From the NCBI GenBank assembly GCA_963825425.1, contig CAWGTF010000010.1, forward strand, positions 1-64,000: 64,000 nt of DNA. Reading direction: 5' to 3'. This document shows positions 28,301 through 35,974 of the stretch, piece after piece. A program made the translations under genes and the position numbers. The DNA is from PALSA-607 sp963825425. GTDB taxonomy: Bacteria; Actinomycetota; Actinomycetes; Acidothermales; Acidothermaceae. Within the stretch, counting starts at the first letter, position 1; each line of letters starts with the position of its first letter. The notes under the pieces are model-generated. The model was given only the letters and a program-made list of their open reading frames with translations, did no database searches and was not told the DNA's origin.

Positions 28301-28359
28301 TGTACCGTCGGGTGACCCGGCGATCCCGGGCCGTCGTCGACAAGGTGTTCTACGCGTGA
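25351..28359 (+). CDS. glnE: Bifunctional glutamine synthetase adenylyltransferase/adenylyl-removase
   Basis: The 1,002-residue GTG-start enzyme switches glutamine synthetase I off and on by adding or removing AMP. The N-terminal removase domain has GMGKCGGRELNYISDVDVVF (~residues 212-231) and EIKLGPGGLRDVEFAVQLLQ. The C-terminal transferase domain has GMGRLGGGEQGYGSDADVLF (~721-740) and NTKLGRGGLSDVEWTVQLLQ. Both catalytic DxD pairs are intact. It follows glnA2, and its stop overlaps the MFS start (GTGA). Its target is presumably GlnA1 encoded 5 kb downstream. Confidence 0.96.
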   Translation: MTSGEQDRHASRQARLARLGFTDAARADVLAARAELGFGLLTELAASADPDLALESVVHLVEATQTSFALDDQHNALALHNALQTDVDFRHRLFAVLGSSAALGDHLATHPVDWTELADPGVDDSRPSWLGLRSTLIAAVAGKSGPIAEAALRSTYRRLLLRLAARDLTGTATVDDVAAELADLAAATLDAALVVVQAELLPDAVPCRLAVIGMGKCGGRELNYISDVDVVFVAEPAGIEGADVDEVAALRTATHLASGIIRVCSSIWEVDAALRPEGKMGPLVRTLASHVAYYQRWAKTWEFQALLKARPVAGDLELGRAYIDAVRPMVWSAAGREHFVEDVQSMRRRVEASLPPAEAEREIKLGPGGLRDVEFAVQLLQLVHGRADELLRSVTTLNALADLAAGGYVGRQDAALLAEAYRFLRILEHRLQLYRLRRTHMLPLAAADVRRLGRSMGFRRDPAGELHAEHARHAREVRRLHEKLFYRPLLAAVARLPGDEAHLSLDAAAARLEALGYADPENALHHLEALTSGVSRRAAIQRTLLPVMLGWFADAPDPDGGLLAFRQVSDSLGDTHWYLRLLRDEGAAAQHLALVLATSRYAADLFLRAPESVAMMADAGDGPHQLRPRPAADLRAELMSAVRRYDDAGEAASTARGLRRRELLRVACADLLGLLDTAEVGQALSDVTSATLDAVLDAVLRQVRADRATRGEPGVLPMRIAVIGMGRLGGGEQGYGSDADVLFVHEPIAGADEAQAAAVAHLVANDLRRLLAVPAPEPPVDVDADLRPEGRQGPLTRSLGSYVAYYARWSKVWESQALLRATPVAGDADLGARFIEAIAPIRWPPDGLAPGDVREVRRIKARVEKERLPRGADPTLNTKLGRGGLSDVEWTVQLLQLRFAGQLEALRTTSTLRALDAALEGGLIDELDAATLASAWRLATRVRNALVLARGKPADSIPIDFRDVVRIARMVGYSPSQSGDFLDVYRRVTRRSRAVVDKVFYA

Positions 28360-29651
28360 CAGATGTCTTAGGTGCCGCAAGTCGCAGATCGGTGCCGTCC
28401 CCAATCGGGCGTGCCCTGGCCAACCGCGAGTTCCGTGGCCTCGCCACTGCCCAGATCATCAGCGAGTGCGGTGACCAGATTGCCGGGATCGCGCTGTCGT
28501 ATCTCGTCTACACCCGATCGAACAGCCCGTTCCTCGCCGCCGCGACGTATGCGGTGACGTACATTCCGTGGGTTCTCGGCAGCATCTTGCTGTCGCCTCT
28601 CGTCGACCGGCTGGCGCGCAAGCGCGTCATGGTGGTCTGCGATATCGGCCGCGCGGTCACTGTCGGTGTGTTGTCGTTGGCTACCACGGTGCACCACGTG
28701 CCGATCCCGGTGCTGATCGCTCTCGTGTTGATCTCGAGTTGCTTCTCGACGCCGTATAACGCGGCCCGCGGGGCGAGCCTGCCGGACATCTTCGAAGCCG
28801 ACCCTGGCTACGTGGGCGCGGTTGCCATTGGCCGGATCCTTCAGCAGGTCGACGCGGTGTTCGGCTTTGCGTTGGGCGGCGTCATCGTGGCTGCGGTTTC
28901 ACCGCCAGCCGCGCTCGGCATCGACTCGGGGACATTCCTGGTGTCGTGCGCGATCACTCTTGTCGCGGTGAAGGATCGGCCGGTGGCCGTCGTCGGCGGG
29001 TGGCCGAGCGTGCGATCGATCTTCGTCGACGTCAGGCCGAACCTCGTGCTGGTACTCCAGAGCAAGACCCGCCGGGCGATGTTGCTACTCGCCGGGGCCG
29101 CGCTGCTCTTCCTCATCGCACCTGAGAGTCTGGCGGTCGCCTACGCTCGACAACACGGCCATGGTGCGATCGCCGCTGGTTTGTTGATCGCCTCGCAACC
29201 TCTTGGCATTGCGGTCGGGGCGTGGTTGTTCATCAAGTACGTACCGCCTCGCCGGCAGGGGCAGCTGTTGCTGCCCCTAGCGGGTGCTGGCGCGGCCGTG
29301 CTCGCGTTCACTGCCTTGGTCCCGCCGATCTGGCTGGCCTGCGTGTTGTGGGGCCTAGCCGGGGTGATGCAGTGCTTCCTGGTAACCACGATCGCTGCCT
29401 ACAACGTCGCGACCGAGCGGGCGCTGCGCGGCAGGGCAAACGGCATTGCGAGCGCGACCATCGCGGTCAGTCAGGGCCTCGGGTTCTTGATCTGGGGCGC
29501 CGTCGGACAGTGGCGCGGTGCCGCCGCTGCGGTTGCCTGGGCGGGCGTGGCTGGTCTGCTGATCATGTCGCTGGTGCGGTTCAGCTGGCCCTACGACGAC
29601 ATCGAGGCGGCCTGGGACAACCTCGATGCCGCCCAGCGCCTGTCGGCTTAG
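28356..29651 (+). CDS. MFS transporter
   Basis: This 431-residue protein has about 12 hydrophobic segments, with FRGLATAQIISECGDQIAGI at the N-terminus and the loop motif SPLVDRLARKRVMVVCDIGR between helices 2 and 3. The substrate is unknown; the family resembles MFS_3/enterobactin exporter-like proteins. GTG 28356 overlaps the glnE stop by four bases, implying cotranscription. It is the first gene of a block not found between glnE and glnA1 in mycobacteria. Confidence 0.85.
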   Translation: MTDVLGAASRRSVPSPIGRALANREFRGLATAQIISECGDQIAGIALSYLVYTRSNSPFLAAATYAVTYIPWVLGSILLSPLVDRLARKRVMVVCDIGRAVTVGVLSLATTVHHVPIPVLIALVLISSCFSTPYNAARGASLPDIFEADPGYVGAVAIGRILQQVDAVFGFALGGVIVAAVSPPAALGIDSGTFLVSCAITLVAVKDRPVAVVGGWPSVRSIFVDVRPNLVLVLQSKTRRAMLLLAGAALLFLIAPESLAVAYARQHGHGAIAAGLLIASQPLGIAVGAWLFIKYVPPRRQGQLLLPLAGAGAAVLAFTALVPPIWLACVLWGLAGVMQCFLVTTIAAYNVATERALRGRANGIASATIAVSQGLGFLIWGAVGQWRGAAAAVAWAGVAGLLIMSLVRFSWPYDDIEAAWDNLDAAQRLSA

Positions 29652-29681
29652 CGCCTGTCGGCTTAGCGCCTGTCGGTCTAG
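29637..29681 (+). repeat. Three 15-bp tandem repeats, each carrying a stop codon
   Basis: CGCCTGTCGGCTTAG occurs at 29637-29651 and 29652-29666, and with two changes (CGCCTGTCGGTCTAG) at 29667-29681. The first copy encodes the last four residues and the stop of the MFS gene. Because 15 is a multiple of three, each copy adds another in-frame TAG. It lies seven bases before the end of the convergent PAP2 gene. Confidence 0.95.
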
Positions 29682-29688
29682 GGGCTAC

Positions 29689-30561
29689 CTAACTGTTCGG
29701 CGCGGGCGCTGCTGCGTGACGGTGCAGGTGCTCGGGGATGTCTTCGATGCCCGGACCGTAGACGTGCCGCCCGGTGAGCAGCCGCTGAATCAGGAAGCCG
29801 CCCAGCAGGGCAACGACGCCGCCTGCTGCATCGATGGTGTAGTGATTCGCCGTCCCGATAATGACGAAGAACGTGACCACCGGGTACAGGAGACCGAGCG
29901 CGCGAATCCACCAACGGCCGCTCAGCATGAACAGCGTGATGCCCGCCCACAGCGACCAGCCGATGTGCAGCGACGGCATTGCGGCGTATTGGTTCGAAAC
30001 CTTGGAGATGCCGTTCGAGCCCCACGAGCCCCACGTGTGGTATTTCACGACGGTGTCGATGAAGCCGTGGTTGGGCAGCAACCGCGGCGGGGCGAGGGGA
30101 TAGAACCAGAAACCAAACGCCGCGATGAGATTCGTCGCGTACAGAACTGTGCGTGCGGACCGGTAGTTCAGCGGCCGCTTCACGTAGAGCCAGACCAGCA
30201 CGCTGACGACCACGATGAAGTGCATCAGGGCGTAGTAGTAGTTCGCGAAGTTCGCGAGGTAATGCCAGCTACCCCAGCGCACGTGATCGAAGAACTTGTT
30301 GACGCTGAGCTCGAAGTTCAGGCCGACGTGTGCCTCGGCATACAGGATCTGCCGGCCGCGCAAGAGCGCCGGGCGTTCGTGGGTCGGCACCGCGTCGCGG
30401 ATTTGCGAGTAGACGAAGTAGCTGACCGCGATGAACGCGATCTCCTGCCAGAGCTTTGGCCGCAGCTGCCGCCGCATCCGAGCAGGCAGCAGGGGCAAGA
30501 TCCGGCCCGGACGCCGAAGCGCGGCGTCGGCGGGCCGCTGAGCGCCTGCCGTGTCGGTCAT
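29689..30561 (-). CDS. PAP2 superfamily membrane phosphatase/phosphotransferase
   Basis: The protein has 290 residues from ATG 30561 and about six membrane helices. The PAP2-type catalytic signature is visible as YAAMPSLHIGWSLWAG (C2) and GTANHYTIDAAGGVVALLGG (C3), with an N-terminal KFFDHVRWGSWHYLANFANY region as in inositolphosphotransferase-like members (PF14378). It probably acts on polyprenyl or phosphoinositol lipids; the substrate is unknown. It converges on the MFS gene. Confidence 0.85.
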   Translation of the reverse strand: MTDTAGAQRPADAALRRPGRILPLLPARMRRQLRPKLWQEIAFIAVSYFVYSQIRDAVPTHERPALLRGRQILYAEAHVGLNFELSVNKFFDHVRWGSWHYLANFANYYYALMHFIVVVSVLVWLYVKRPLNYRSARTVLYATNLIAAFGFWFYPLAPPRLLPNHGFIDTVVKYHTWGSWGSNGISKVSNQYAAMPSLHIGWSLWAGITLFMLSGRWWIRALGLLYPVVTFFVIIGTANHYTIDAAGGVVALLGGFLIQRLLTGRHVYGPGIEDIPEHLHRHAAAPAPNS

Positions 30562-30714
30562 CCCCACGAACGGCCATCTTGTCAGACGGCGGGGACGCTC
30601 CTCGCTCCGTTGACCCATATCCCAACGTGGGTCGGCTCGAACGAGCGTTGCGCATTGTGAGGCTTCCGGCTCGGAAATGTCACGGCCAGTGAACGCTCAT
30701 CTGATTGGGCTTGA

Positions 30715-30733
30715 CCTTGACGCTGGGTCAGGG
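30715..30733. promoter_or_regulatory. Dyad resembling a MerR-family operator ahead of the ABC genes
   Basis: CCTTGAC (30715-30721) and GTCAGGG (30727-30733) form an imperfect inverted repeat with five bases between. It overlaps a TTGACC -35-like element at 30711, about 15-35 bases before the ABC ATPase ATG. Position and shape fit control by the MerR-type regulator encoded at the end of the same gene set. Confidence 0.55.
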
Positions 30734-30748
30734 TTGTTCACTTGCGCC

Positions 30749-31516
30749 ATGACCATCACACCAGCCATCGAGATCGTCGGGCTTACGAAGTCCTACGGCG
30801 ATCAACCAGTACTCAGGGGCGTCGATCTGAGCGTCCCATCGGGCACCATCTTCGCCCTCCTCGGCTCCAATGGCGCCGGCAAGACCACGGCGGTGAAGAT
30901 CTTGTCCACCTTGCTCAAGTCCGACGGCGGAAGTGCAGCCGTCAACGGGTACGACGTCGCCACCCAGCCCGCGAAGGTACGCGAATCGATCAGCCTTACC
31001 GGGCAGTTCGCCGCCGTCGACGAGATCCTCACGGGGAGGGAGAACGTCGTGCTGGTCGCCGAGCTGCGACACCTTAAGGACCCCGGCGGAATCGCGGATG
31101 ACCTGCTTGCACGATTCGATCTGACCGACGCGGCCGGGCGCAAAGTGGCAACGTATTCGGGCGGGATGCGCCGTCGCCTCGACATCGCTATGAGCTTGGT
31201 CGGCGACTCTCCCGTGCTGTTCCTCGACGAGCCGACGACGGGCCTCGATCCACAATCGCGGATCGAGGTCTGGAGGACAATCCAAGTACTTGCCGGCCAG
31301 GGAACCACGGTGCTCCTCACCACGCAGTACCTCGACGAGGCCGAGCAACTTGCCGACCGGATTGCGATCCTCCACGAGGGACGAATCATCGCCGACGGCA
31401 CGCTCGCCGAACTCAAGCAACTGCTTCCGCCGAGCAAGGTCGAGTACATCGAGAAGCAGCCGACCCTCGAAGAAATCTTCCTCGCGATCGTCGGCCACGA
31501 CGGCCCCGGAAAGTAG
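30749..31516 (+). CDS. ABC transporter ATP-binding protein (DrrA-like, ABC-2 type exporter)
   Basis: The protein has 255 residues from ATG 30749. It has Walker A LLGSNGAGKTTAVKIL, the Q-loop region ISLTGQFAAVDEILTGRENV, signature YSGGMRRRLDIAMSLVGDS and Walker B VLFLDEPTTGLDPQSR. The GQFAAVDE/RENV pattern is typical of daunorubicin-resistance-type ATPases that power drug or lipid exporters. The partner permease follows after 10 bases. Confidence 0.92.
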   Translation: MTITPAIEIVGLTKSYGDQPVLRGVDLSVPSGTIFALLGSNGAGKTTAVKILSTLLKSDGGSAAVNGYDVATQPAKVRESISLTGQFAAVDEILTGRENVVLVAELRHLKDPGGIADDLLARFDLTDAAGRKVATYSGGMRRRLDIAMSLVGDSPVLFLDEPTTGLDPQSRIEVWRTIQVLAGQGTTVLLTTQYLDEAEQLADRIAILHEGRIIADGTLAELKQLLPPSKVEYIEKQPTLEEIFLAIVGHDGPGK

Positions 31517-31526
31517 GAACCCAACG

Positions 31527-32288
31527 ATGACTCGCTACACGTTCCGCGACACGGTCGTCCTCCTCAAGCGATCCTTGCGCCACATCCTGCGTAGCCCCGA
31601 CACGATCATCACCACGGCCATCACGCCGATTGCCATGCTGCTGTTGTTCGTCTACGTCTTCGGTAGCGCGATCAACGTCGGCGGCGGCAAGTACGTCAAC
31701 TACTTGCTGCCCGGGATCCTGCTCATCACCGTCGCGTCTGGCATCGCCTACACCGCTTTCCGGCTCTTCACTGACGTCTCGGGCGGCATCTTCGAACGGT
31801 TCCAGTCGATGCCGATCGCCCGCTCAGCGATGTTGTGGGGGCACGTGCTGACCTCTGTCGTCGCGAACCTGATCTCCCTGGCGCTAGTCGTACTCGTCGC
31901 CGTGGCGATGGGCTTCCGCTCCGGGGCCGGAGTGCTCGCCTGGCTCGCGGTACTCGGGATCCTGGTGCTGTTCACTCTCGCGCTGACCTGGCTAGCGGTC
32001 ATCCCCGGGCTGACCGCGAAGTCGGTCGACGGGGTGAGCGGGTTCTCCTACCCGTTGATCTTCCTGCCGTTCATCAGCTCGGCGTTCGTGCCCACTACCG
32101 GCATGCCAGGCCCGGTGCGCTGGTTCGCCCAACACCAGCCCGTCACGTCGATCGTGACCACCATCCGCGACCTCTACGCCGAGCAATCGGTCGGCAACAA
32201 TGGCTGGATCGCCATCGCCTGGTGCGTCGGATTGTTGCTGGTCGCCTATGCGGTCGCGATCAGTACCTACCGGCGCAAGACCGCCTAA
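31527..32288 (+). CDS. ABC-2 type transporter permease (DrrB-like)
   Basis: This 253-residue protein has six hydrophobic segments. It begins MTRYTFRDTVVLLKRSLRHI and contains YLLPGILLITVASGIAYTAF, FRLFTDVSGGIFERFQSMPI and FLPFISSAFVPTTGMPG, the usual DrrB-family landmarks. It is the export channel for the preceding ATPase; the cargo is unknown. Confidence 0.9.
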   Translation: MTRYTFRDTVVLLKRSLRHILRSPDTIITTAITPIAMLLLFVYVFGSAINVGGGKYVNYLLPGILLITVASGIAYTAFRLFTDVSGGIFERFQSMPIARSAMLWGHVLTSVVANLISLALVVLVAVAMGFRSGAGVLAWLAVLGILVLFTLALTWLAVIPGLTAKSVDGVSGFSYPLIFLPFISSAFVPTTGMPGPVRWFAQHQPVTSIVTTIRDLYAEQSVGNNGWIAIAWCVGLLLVAYAVAISTYRRKTA

Positions 32289-32325
32289 CACCCACCACTG
32301 AACACACCAGCCGACGGAGATAACC

Positions 32326-32376
32326 ATGACCAAGCCCTCGACCAAGATCATCGGCGAGAAGAAAGATTCATGCTGA
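32326..32376 (+). CDS. Possible 16-residue leader peptide overlapping the MerR start
   Basis: An ATG at 32326 follows a good CGGAGAT ribosome-binding sequence and encodes MTKPSTKIIGEKKDSC. It ends TGA at 32376, seven bases into the MerR gene in another frame. It may couple translation of the regulator to the ABC genes or be a gene remnant. No homologue is recognised. Confidence 0.3.
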   Translation: MTKPSTKIIGEKKDSC

Positions 32377-33140
32377 CGATCAGCCAGTTCGCGTCGTACG
32401 CCGGCGTGACGGTCCGCGCGGTCCGGCACTACCACGCCAAAGGGCTGCTGCCGGAGCCCAAACGCGATCACTCCGGCTACCGGCGCTATGACGCCGCTGC
32501 CGTCGTGGAGCTCATCAGGATCCGCACCCTCGCCGAAGCCGGTGTCCCGCTATCGCGCGTGCGCGAACTGTTGGCGGCGGGTGAGGAGGACTTCGCAGCC
32601 GCGGTCGGGGAAATCGACCGCCGCCTGCGCGCCGAGATCCGCGAACGCCAGCGTCACCGCGAGCGGATCGCCCAACTCGCCGCCGGCGACAGCCTGGCGC
32701 TGCCGCCCGAGGCGGTCGCCTACCTCGACCGGATGCACGAACTCGGGTTCCCAAAGCGGCTGATCGAAATCGAGCGCGACAGCTGGATCCTGATCGCGGC
32801 CCAAATACCGGACGAGGTGCCGGCCTTCATGGCAATCAAGCACGCACAGATCGAGCAAGAGACGCTGCGCCGGCTGTATCTGGACCTCGGAGACCTCGCC
32901 GACTGCGGGCCTGACGACCCGCGGCTACCAATGCTCGCGGACCGGGCGGCAGCCTTCATCGAGGCGGCCGCCGCCGAGGCCACGGGGACGGACGTGGACC
33001 AGCCAATCAGCGACGACCTGGTCGAACTGCTCGATGCAGCCTTTGTCGAGTCCTTCCCGTGCGCGCCGCGCCTGTTCGAGCTCCTTGAGGAGCGCGGCTG
33101 GACCGGCTGGACCAACATCAGGCGCATCGACTCGCAGTAG
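32370..33140 (+). CDS. MerR family transcriptional regulator
   Basis: In this 256-residue protein, residues 1-70 form a MerR winged helix-turn-helix (MLTISQFASYAGVTVRAVRHY, GLLPEPKRDHSGYRRYD). A dimerisation helix with many Arg/Glu follows and then a long C-terminal domain of unknown ligand (about residues 120-256). It is encoded behind the DrrAB-like pair and probably represses or activates it through the dyad at 30715-30733. Confidence 0.88.
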   Translation: MLTISQFASYAGVTVRAVRHYHAKGLLPEPKRDHSGYRRYDAAAVVELIRIRTLAEAGVPLSRVRELLAAGEEDFAAAVGEIDRRLRAEIRERQRHRERIAQLAAGDSLALPPEAVAYLDRMHELGFPKRLIEIERDSWILIAAQIPDEVPAFMAIKHAQIEQETLRRLYLDLGDLADCGPDDPRLPMLADRAAAFIEAAAAEATGTDVDQPISDDLVELLDAAFVESFPCAPRLFELLEERGWTGWTNIRRIDSQ

Positions 33141-33160
33141 CGCCTTCGCGCCGGGTCCTG

Positions 33161-34585
33161 CTAAATGTCGAAGTAGAGCTCGAACTCGTGCGGGTGCGGG
33201 CGCAACCGCATGGCGTCGATCTCGTTCTTTCGCTTGTACTCGATCCAGGTGTCGATCAGGTCCTGGGTGAACACGCCGCCAGCGAGCAGGTAGTCCTGGT
33301 CGGCCTCGAGCGCGGCGAGCACTTCCGGCAGCGAGCCTGGCACCTGCGGAACACTCGCGTGCTCCTCGGGCGGCAGCTCGTACAGGTCCTTGTCGACCGG
33401 GTCGAGCGGCTCGATCTTGTTCTTGATGCCGTCGAGGCCAGCCATCAGCATCGCCGAGAACGCGAGGTAGGGGTTGCACGACGGGTCGGGCACCCGGAAC
33501 TCCAGGCGCTTGGCCTTCGGGTTGCTGCCGGTGATCGGGATCCGGATACAGGCCGACCGGTTGCGCTGGCTGTAGACCAGGTTGACCGGAGCCTCGAAGC
33601 CCGGCACCAAGCGGTGGTAGCTGTTCACTGTCGGGTTGGTGAACGCGAGCAGGGACGGCGCGTGCGCCAGCAGGCCGCCGATGTAGTGCCGCGCCATGTC
33701 GGACAGCCCCGCGTACCCGAGTTCGTCGTAGAAGAGCGGCGCGCCGTCCTTCCACAAGCTCTGGTGGCAGTGCATGCCCGAGCCGTTGTCGCCGAAGACC
33801 GGCTTCGGCATGAAGGTGACGGTCTTGCCGTTGCGCCAGGCGACGTTCTTGATGATGTATTTGAACGTCAGCAGGTCGTCGGCGGCCTTCAACAGCGAGT
33901 CGAACTTGTAGTTGATCTCGGCCTGGCCGGCGCTGCCGACCTCGTGGTGCTGGCGCTCGACGGTGAGGCCGGCGTTGATCAGTTCGCGGCTCATCTCCGC
34001 ACGCAGGTCGGCGTAGTGGTCGGCCGGCGGAACGGGGAAGTAGCCGCCCTTGTTGCGGACCTTGTAGCCGCGGTTGCCACCCTCCTCGGTGCGACCGGTG
34101 TTCCAGACGCCCGCTTCGGCGTCGATGTAGTAGTAGCTCGAGTGCTGGTTGGTCTCGAACCGCACGTTGTCGAAGATGTAGAACTCGGCCTCAGGGCCGA
34201 AGTAGACCGTGTCGGCGATGCCGCTGCTCGCCAAGTAGGTCTCGGCCTTCTTTGCGACGTTGCGCGGGTCGCGGCTGTAGGCCTCGCCGGTCAGCGGATC
34301 GTGGATGAAGAAGGTCAGGTTCAGCGTCTTCTCGGTGCGGAACGGATCAAGGACGGCAGACGTCGGATCGGGCAGCAGCAACATGTCCGATTCGTGGATC
34401 GCCTGGAACCCGCGGATCGACGAGCCGTCGAAGCCGAGACCGTCGGTGAATGTCTTCTCGTCGAAGGATTCAACGGGCACGGTGAAGTGCTGCATGATGC
34501 CGGGCAGATCGCAGAAGCGCACGTCGACAGACTTGACGTCGTTATCCCGGATGTACCCCAGAACCTCGTCGGCACTGGTGAACAT
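33161..34585 (-). CDS. glnA: Glutamine synthetase type I (GlnA1), adenylylatable
   Basis: This 474-residue GSI-beta protein is the main ammonium-assimilating enzyme. Segments include VRFCDLPGIMQHFTVPVESF, GLGFDGSSIRGFQAIHESDM, EAEFYIFDNVRF, HEVGSAGQAEINYKF, NGSGMHCHQSLW and NRSACIRIPI. The loop KDLYELPPEEHASVPQVPGS carries the Tyr that GlnE adenylylates. A near-perfect AAGGAGGAGAG precedes the ATG. A four-half-site GlnR operator lies 49-86 bases upstream. It converges on the MerR gene. Confidence 0.96.
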   Translation of the reverse strand: MFTSADEVLGYIRDNDVKSVDVRFCDLPGIMQHFTVPVESFDEKTFTDGLGFDGSSIRGFQAIHESDMLLLPDPTSAVLDPFRTEKTLNLTFFIHDPLTGEAYSRDPRNVAKKAETYLASSGIADTVYFGPEAEFYIFDNVRFETNQHSSYYYIDAEAGVWNTGRTEEGGNRGYKVRNKGGYFPVPPADHYADLRAEMSRELINAGLTVERQHHEVGSAGQAEINYKFDSLLKAADDLLTFKYIIKNVAWRNGKTVTFMPKPVFGDNGSGMHCHQSLWKDGAPLFYDELGYAGLSDMARHYIGGLLAHAPSLLAFTNPTVNSYHRLVPGFEAPVNLVYSQRNRSACIRIPITGSNPKAKRLEFRVPDPSCNPYLAFSAMLMAGLDGIKNKIEPLDPVDKDLYELPPEEHASVPQVPGSLPEVLAALEADQDYLLAGGVFTQDLIDTWIEYKRKNEIDAMRLRPHPHEFELYFDI

Positions 34586-34633
34586 GACTCTCCTCCTTGA
34601 ACGCTGGAACGTGGCGCAGGCTAAGGGAATGCG

Positions 34634-34671
34634 ATTTCCCGTGCGTTTCTCATGTGTTTCCTGGGCGTAAC
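34634..34671 (-). promoter_or_regulatory. GlnR operator upstream of glnA1
   Basis: Read on the minus strand the half-sites are GTTAC (34671-34667), GAAAC (34660-34656), GAAAC (34649-34645) and GAAAT (34638-34634). Each is separated from the next by exactly six bases, giving an 11-bp period. This matches the known actinobacterial GlnR consensus of alternating GTNAC and GAAAC half-sites. GlnR controls glnA according to nitrogen supply. Confidence 0.88.
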
Positions 34672-34726
34672 GTCACCCACCGGCGTCGTGGAGATGCGCA
34701 TTCGGCGGAAGGCTATCGTGGCTGGC

Positions 34727-35191
34727 GTGGGCAGGGTTAGTGGGTCTTGGCTCGACGGTCCGGGTGGCGGTACAGCGACTGCGGGCGCCGGCACCTACAG
34801 CGGCGAGCGGCTCGGTCTACCCCCCGAAGGTGCCCGATCGGTCGCCGGCTTCGGCCCTCGGCTCGGCGCGCTGTGCATCGACTGGCTGATCGCGGTGTTG
34901 ATCGCCAGCCCGTTTACCGGGCACCGGCCGTTCACGCCGGGCAGCAACTCGCCGTGGGTGCTGGCGGTATTCGGTGCCGAGTACGTCGTCTTGGTCACCT
35001 TGATCGGGCGCACGATCGGCATGCGGCTGTGCGGAATCGCGATCATGCGGCTCGACGGGCGTCGGGTGAGCTTTCCATGGGTCGTCGTGCGCACCGTCCT
35101 GCTGGTACTCGTCGTTCCCGCGGTGATCTACGACCGCGACCGGCGCGGCCTGCACGACAAGGCTGCCGGCAGCGTCGTCGTCCGGCTGTGA
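34727..35191 (+). CDS. RDD family membrane protein
   Basis: The protein has about 154 residues from GTG 34727 and resembles the small RDD protein next to glnA1 in mycobacteria (Rv2219A). It has a Gly-rich N-terminus, then GFGPRLGALCIDWLIAVLIA with the R-D signature, LIGRTIGMRLCGIAIMRLDG, a third helix VVRTVLLVLVVPAVI and a final DRRGLHDKAAGSVVV. The function is unknown. It is divergent from glnA1. Confidence 0.85.
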   Translation: MGRVSGSWLDGPGGGTATAGAGTYSGERLGLPPEGARSVAGFGPRLGALCIDWLIAVLIASPFTGHRPFTPGSNSPWVLAVFGAEYVVLVTLIGRTIGMRLCGIAIMRLDGRRVSFPWVVVRTVLLVLVVPAVIYDRDRRGLHDKAAGSVVVRL

Positions 35192-35222
35192 GCTTCGAAG
35201 TCCTACCTGGCGACAGTGCGTT

Positions 35223-35966
35223 CTAGCGCGGCGGCAGCTTTACTCCCTTGGGCATCCGCGCGCCTTTCGGCATCGGGCCCTTCGGAAGCGGGATCGGCAG
35301 CGTACCGAGGGCGCGCATCCGGCCTTCGATCTCGTCGACCGTTGCGCCCTTGAACGTGCGCGGCAGGCGAGTCATCTTCTTCTGCAGCTTCCGCAGCGGG
35401 ATCTGCCCCGGCTCGACGCCGACGATCAACACTTCGATCGGAGTGCCGGCGGCGACGCGTTGCACCCGCTTGCGCTGGTCCGCGAGCAACGGCGCAAGCC
35501 GGTCGGTCGAACCCTCGCCGACCAAGATGACGCCAGGCTTTCCGACGACCCGGTGAACGACGTCCATCGATCGCGTTGCGGCGACGTTGGGCGTCAACCG
35601 CCAGTCACCGCGCATGCTGTCGATGATCGCGGCCGCCGCGCCGGGCTGGCCCTCGATCTCACCGAGCGCGGAACGCTGAGCGCGCTGGCCGAAGACGATG
35701 AACGTGACGAGGACGGCGCTCATGACGCCGAACACGGTGAACAGAACCGGGCCGCCGAGAAGGATTCCGACGAGCTCGAAAAGGGCGACCGTGCCGACGA
35801 ACGCGAGCGCGAGGTACGGGATCAGCCGCTTGTCACGGGCTTTGGTGACGACGAAAGCCTCGCGGATCTGCGCGGATCGTTTCGGCTGGCCTGCTCGGGC
35901 GGCCTTGCGCGCTCTGCGCGCAGCACGACCTTTGAGCGGTGCGACGTTCTTTTCGGGTTTCGGCAT
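35223..35966 (-). CDS. DUF4191 domain-containing membrane protein
   Basis: The protein has 247 residues from ATG 35966, the counterpart of M. tuberculosis Rv2219. A basic cytoplasmic head (KNVAPLKGRAARRARKAARA) is followed by two helices (LIPYLALAFVGTVALFELVG and FTVFGVMSAVLVTFIVFG). A conserved soluble part follows with QPGAAAAIIDSMRGDWRLTP, GKPGVILVGEG and RLPRTFKGATVDEIEGRM. The biochemical role is unknown. It is encoded eight bases after lipA in the same direction. Confidence 0.9.
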   Translation of the reverse strand: MPKPEKNVAPLKGRAARRARKAARAGQPKRSAQIREAFVVTKARDKRLIPYLALAFVGTVALFELVGILLGGPVLFTVFGVMSAVLVTFIVFGQRAQRSALGEIEGQPGAAAAIIDSMRGDWRLTPNVAATRSMDVVHRVVGKPGVILVGEGSTDRLAPLLADQRKRVQRVAAGTPIEVLIVGVEPGQIPLRKLQKKMTRLPRTFKGATVDEIEGRMRALGTLPIPLPKGPMPKGARMPKGVKLPPR

Positions 35967-35974
35967 AGTGCGGT

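Noticed and set aside
33188..34600. 470-codon open frame on the plus strand opposite glnA1
   Set aside because: It mirrors the glnA1 codons, has no family motif or ribosome-binding site, and arises from high third-position GC.
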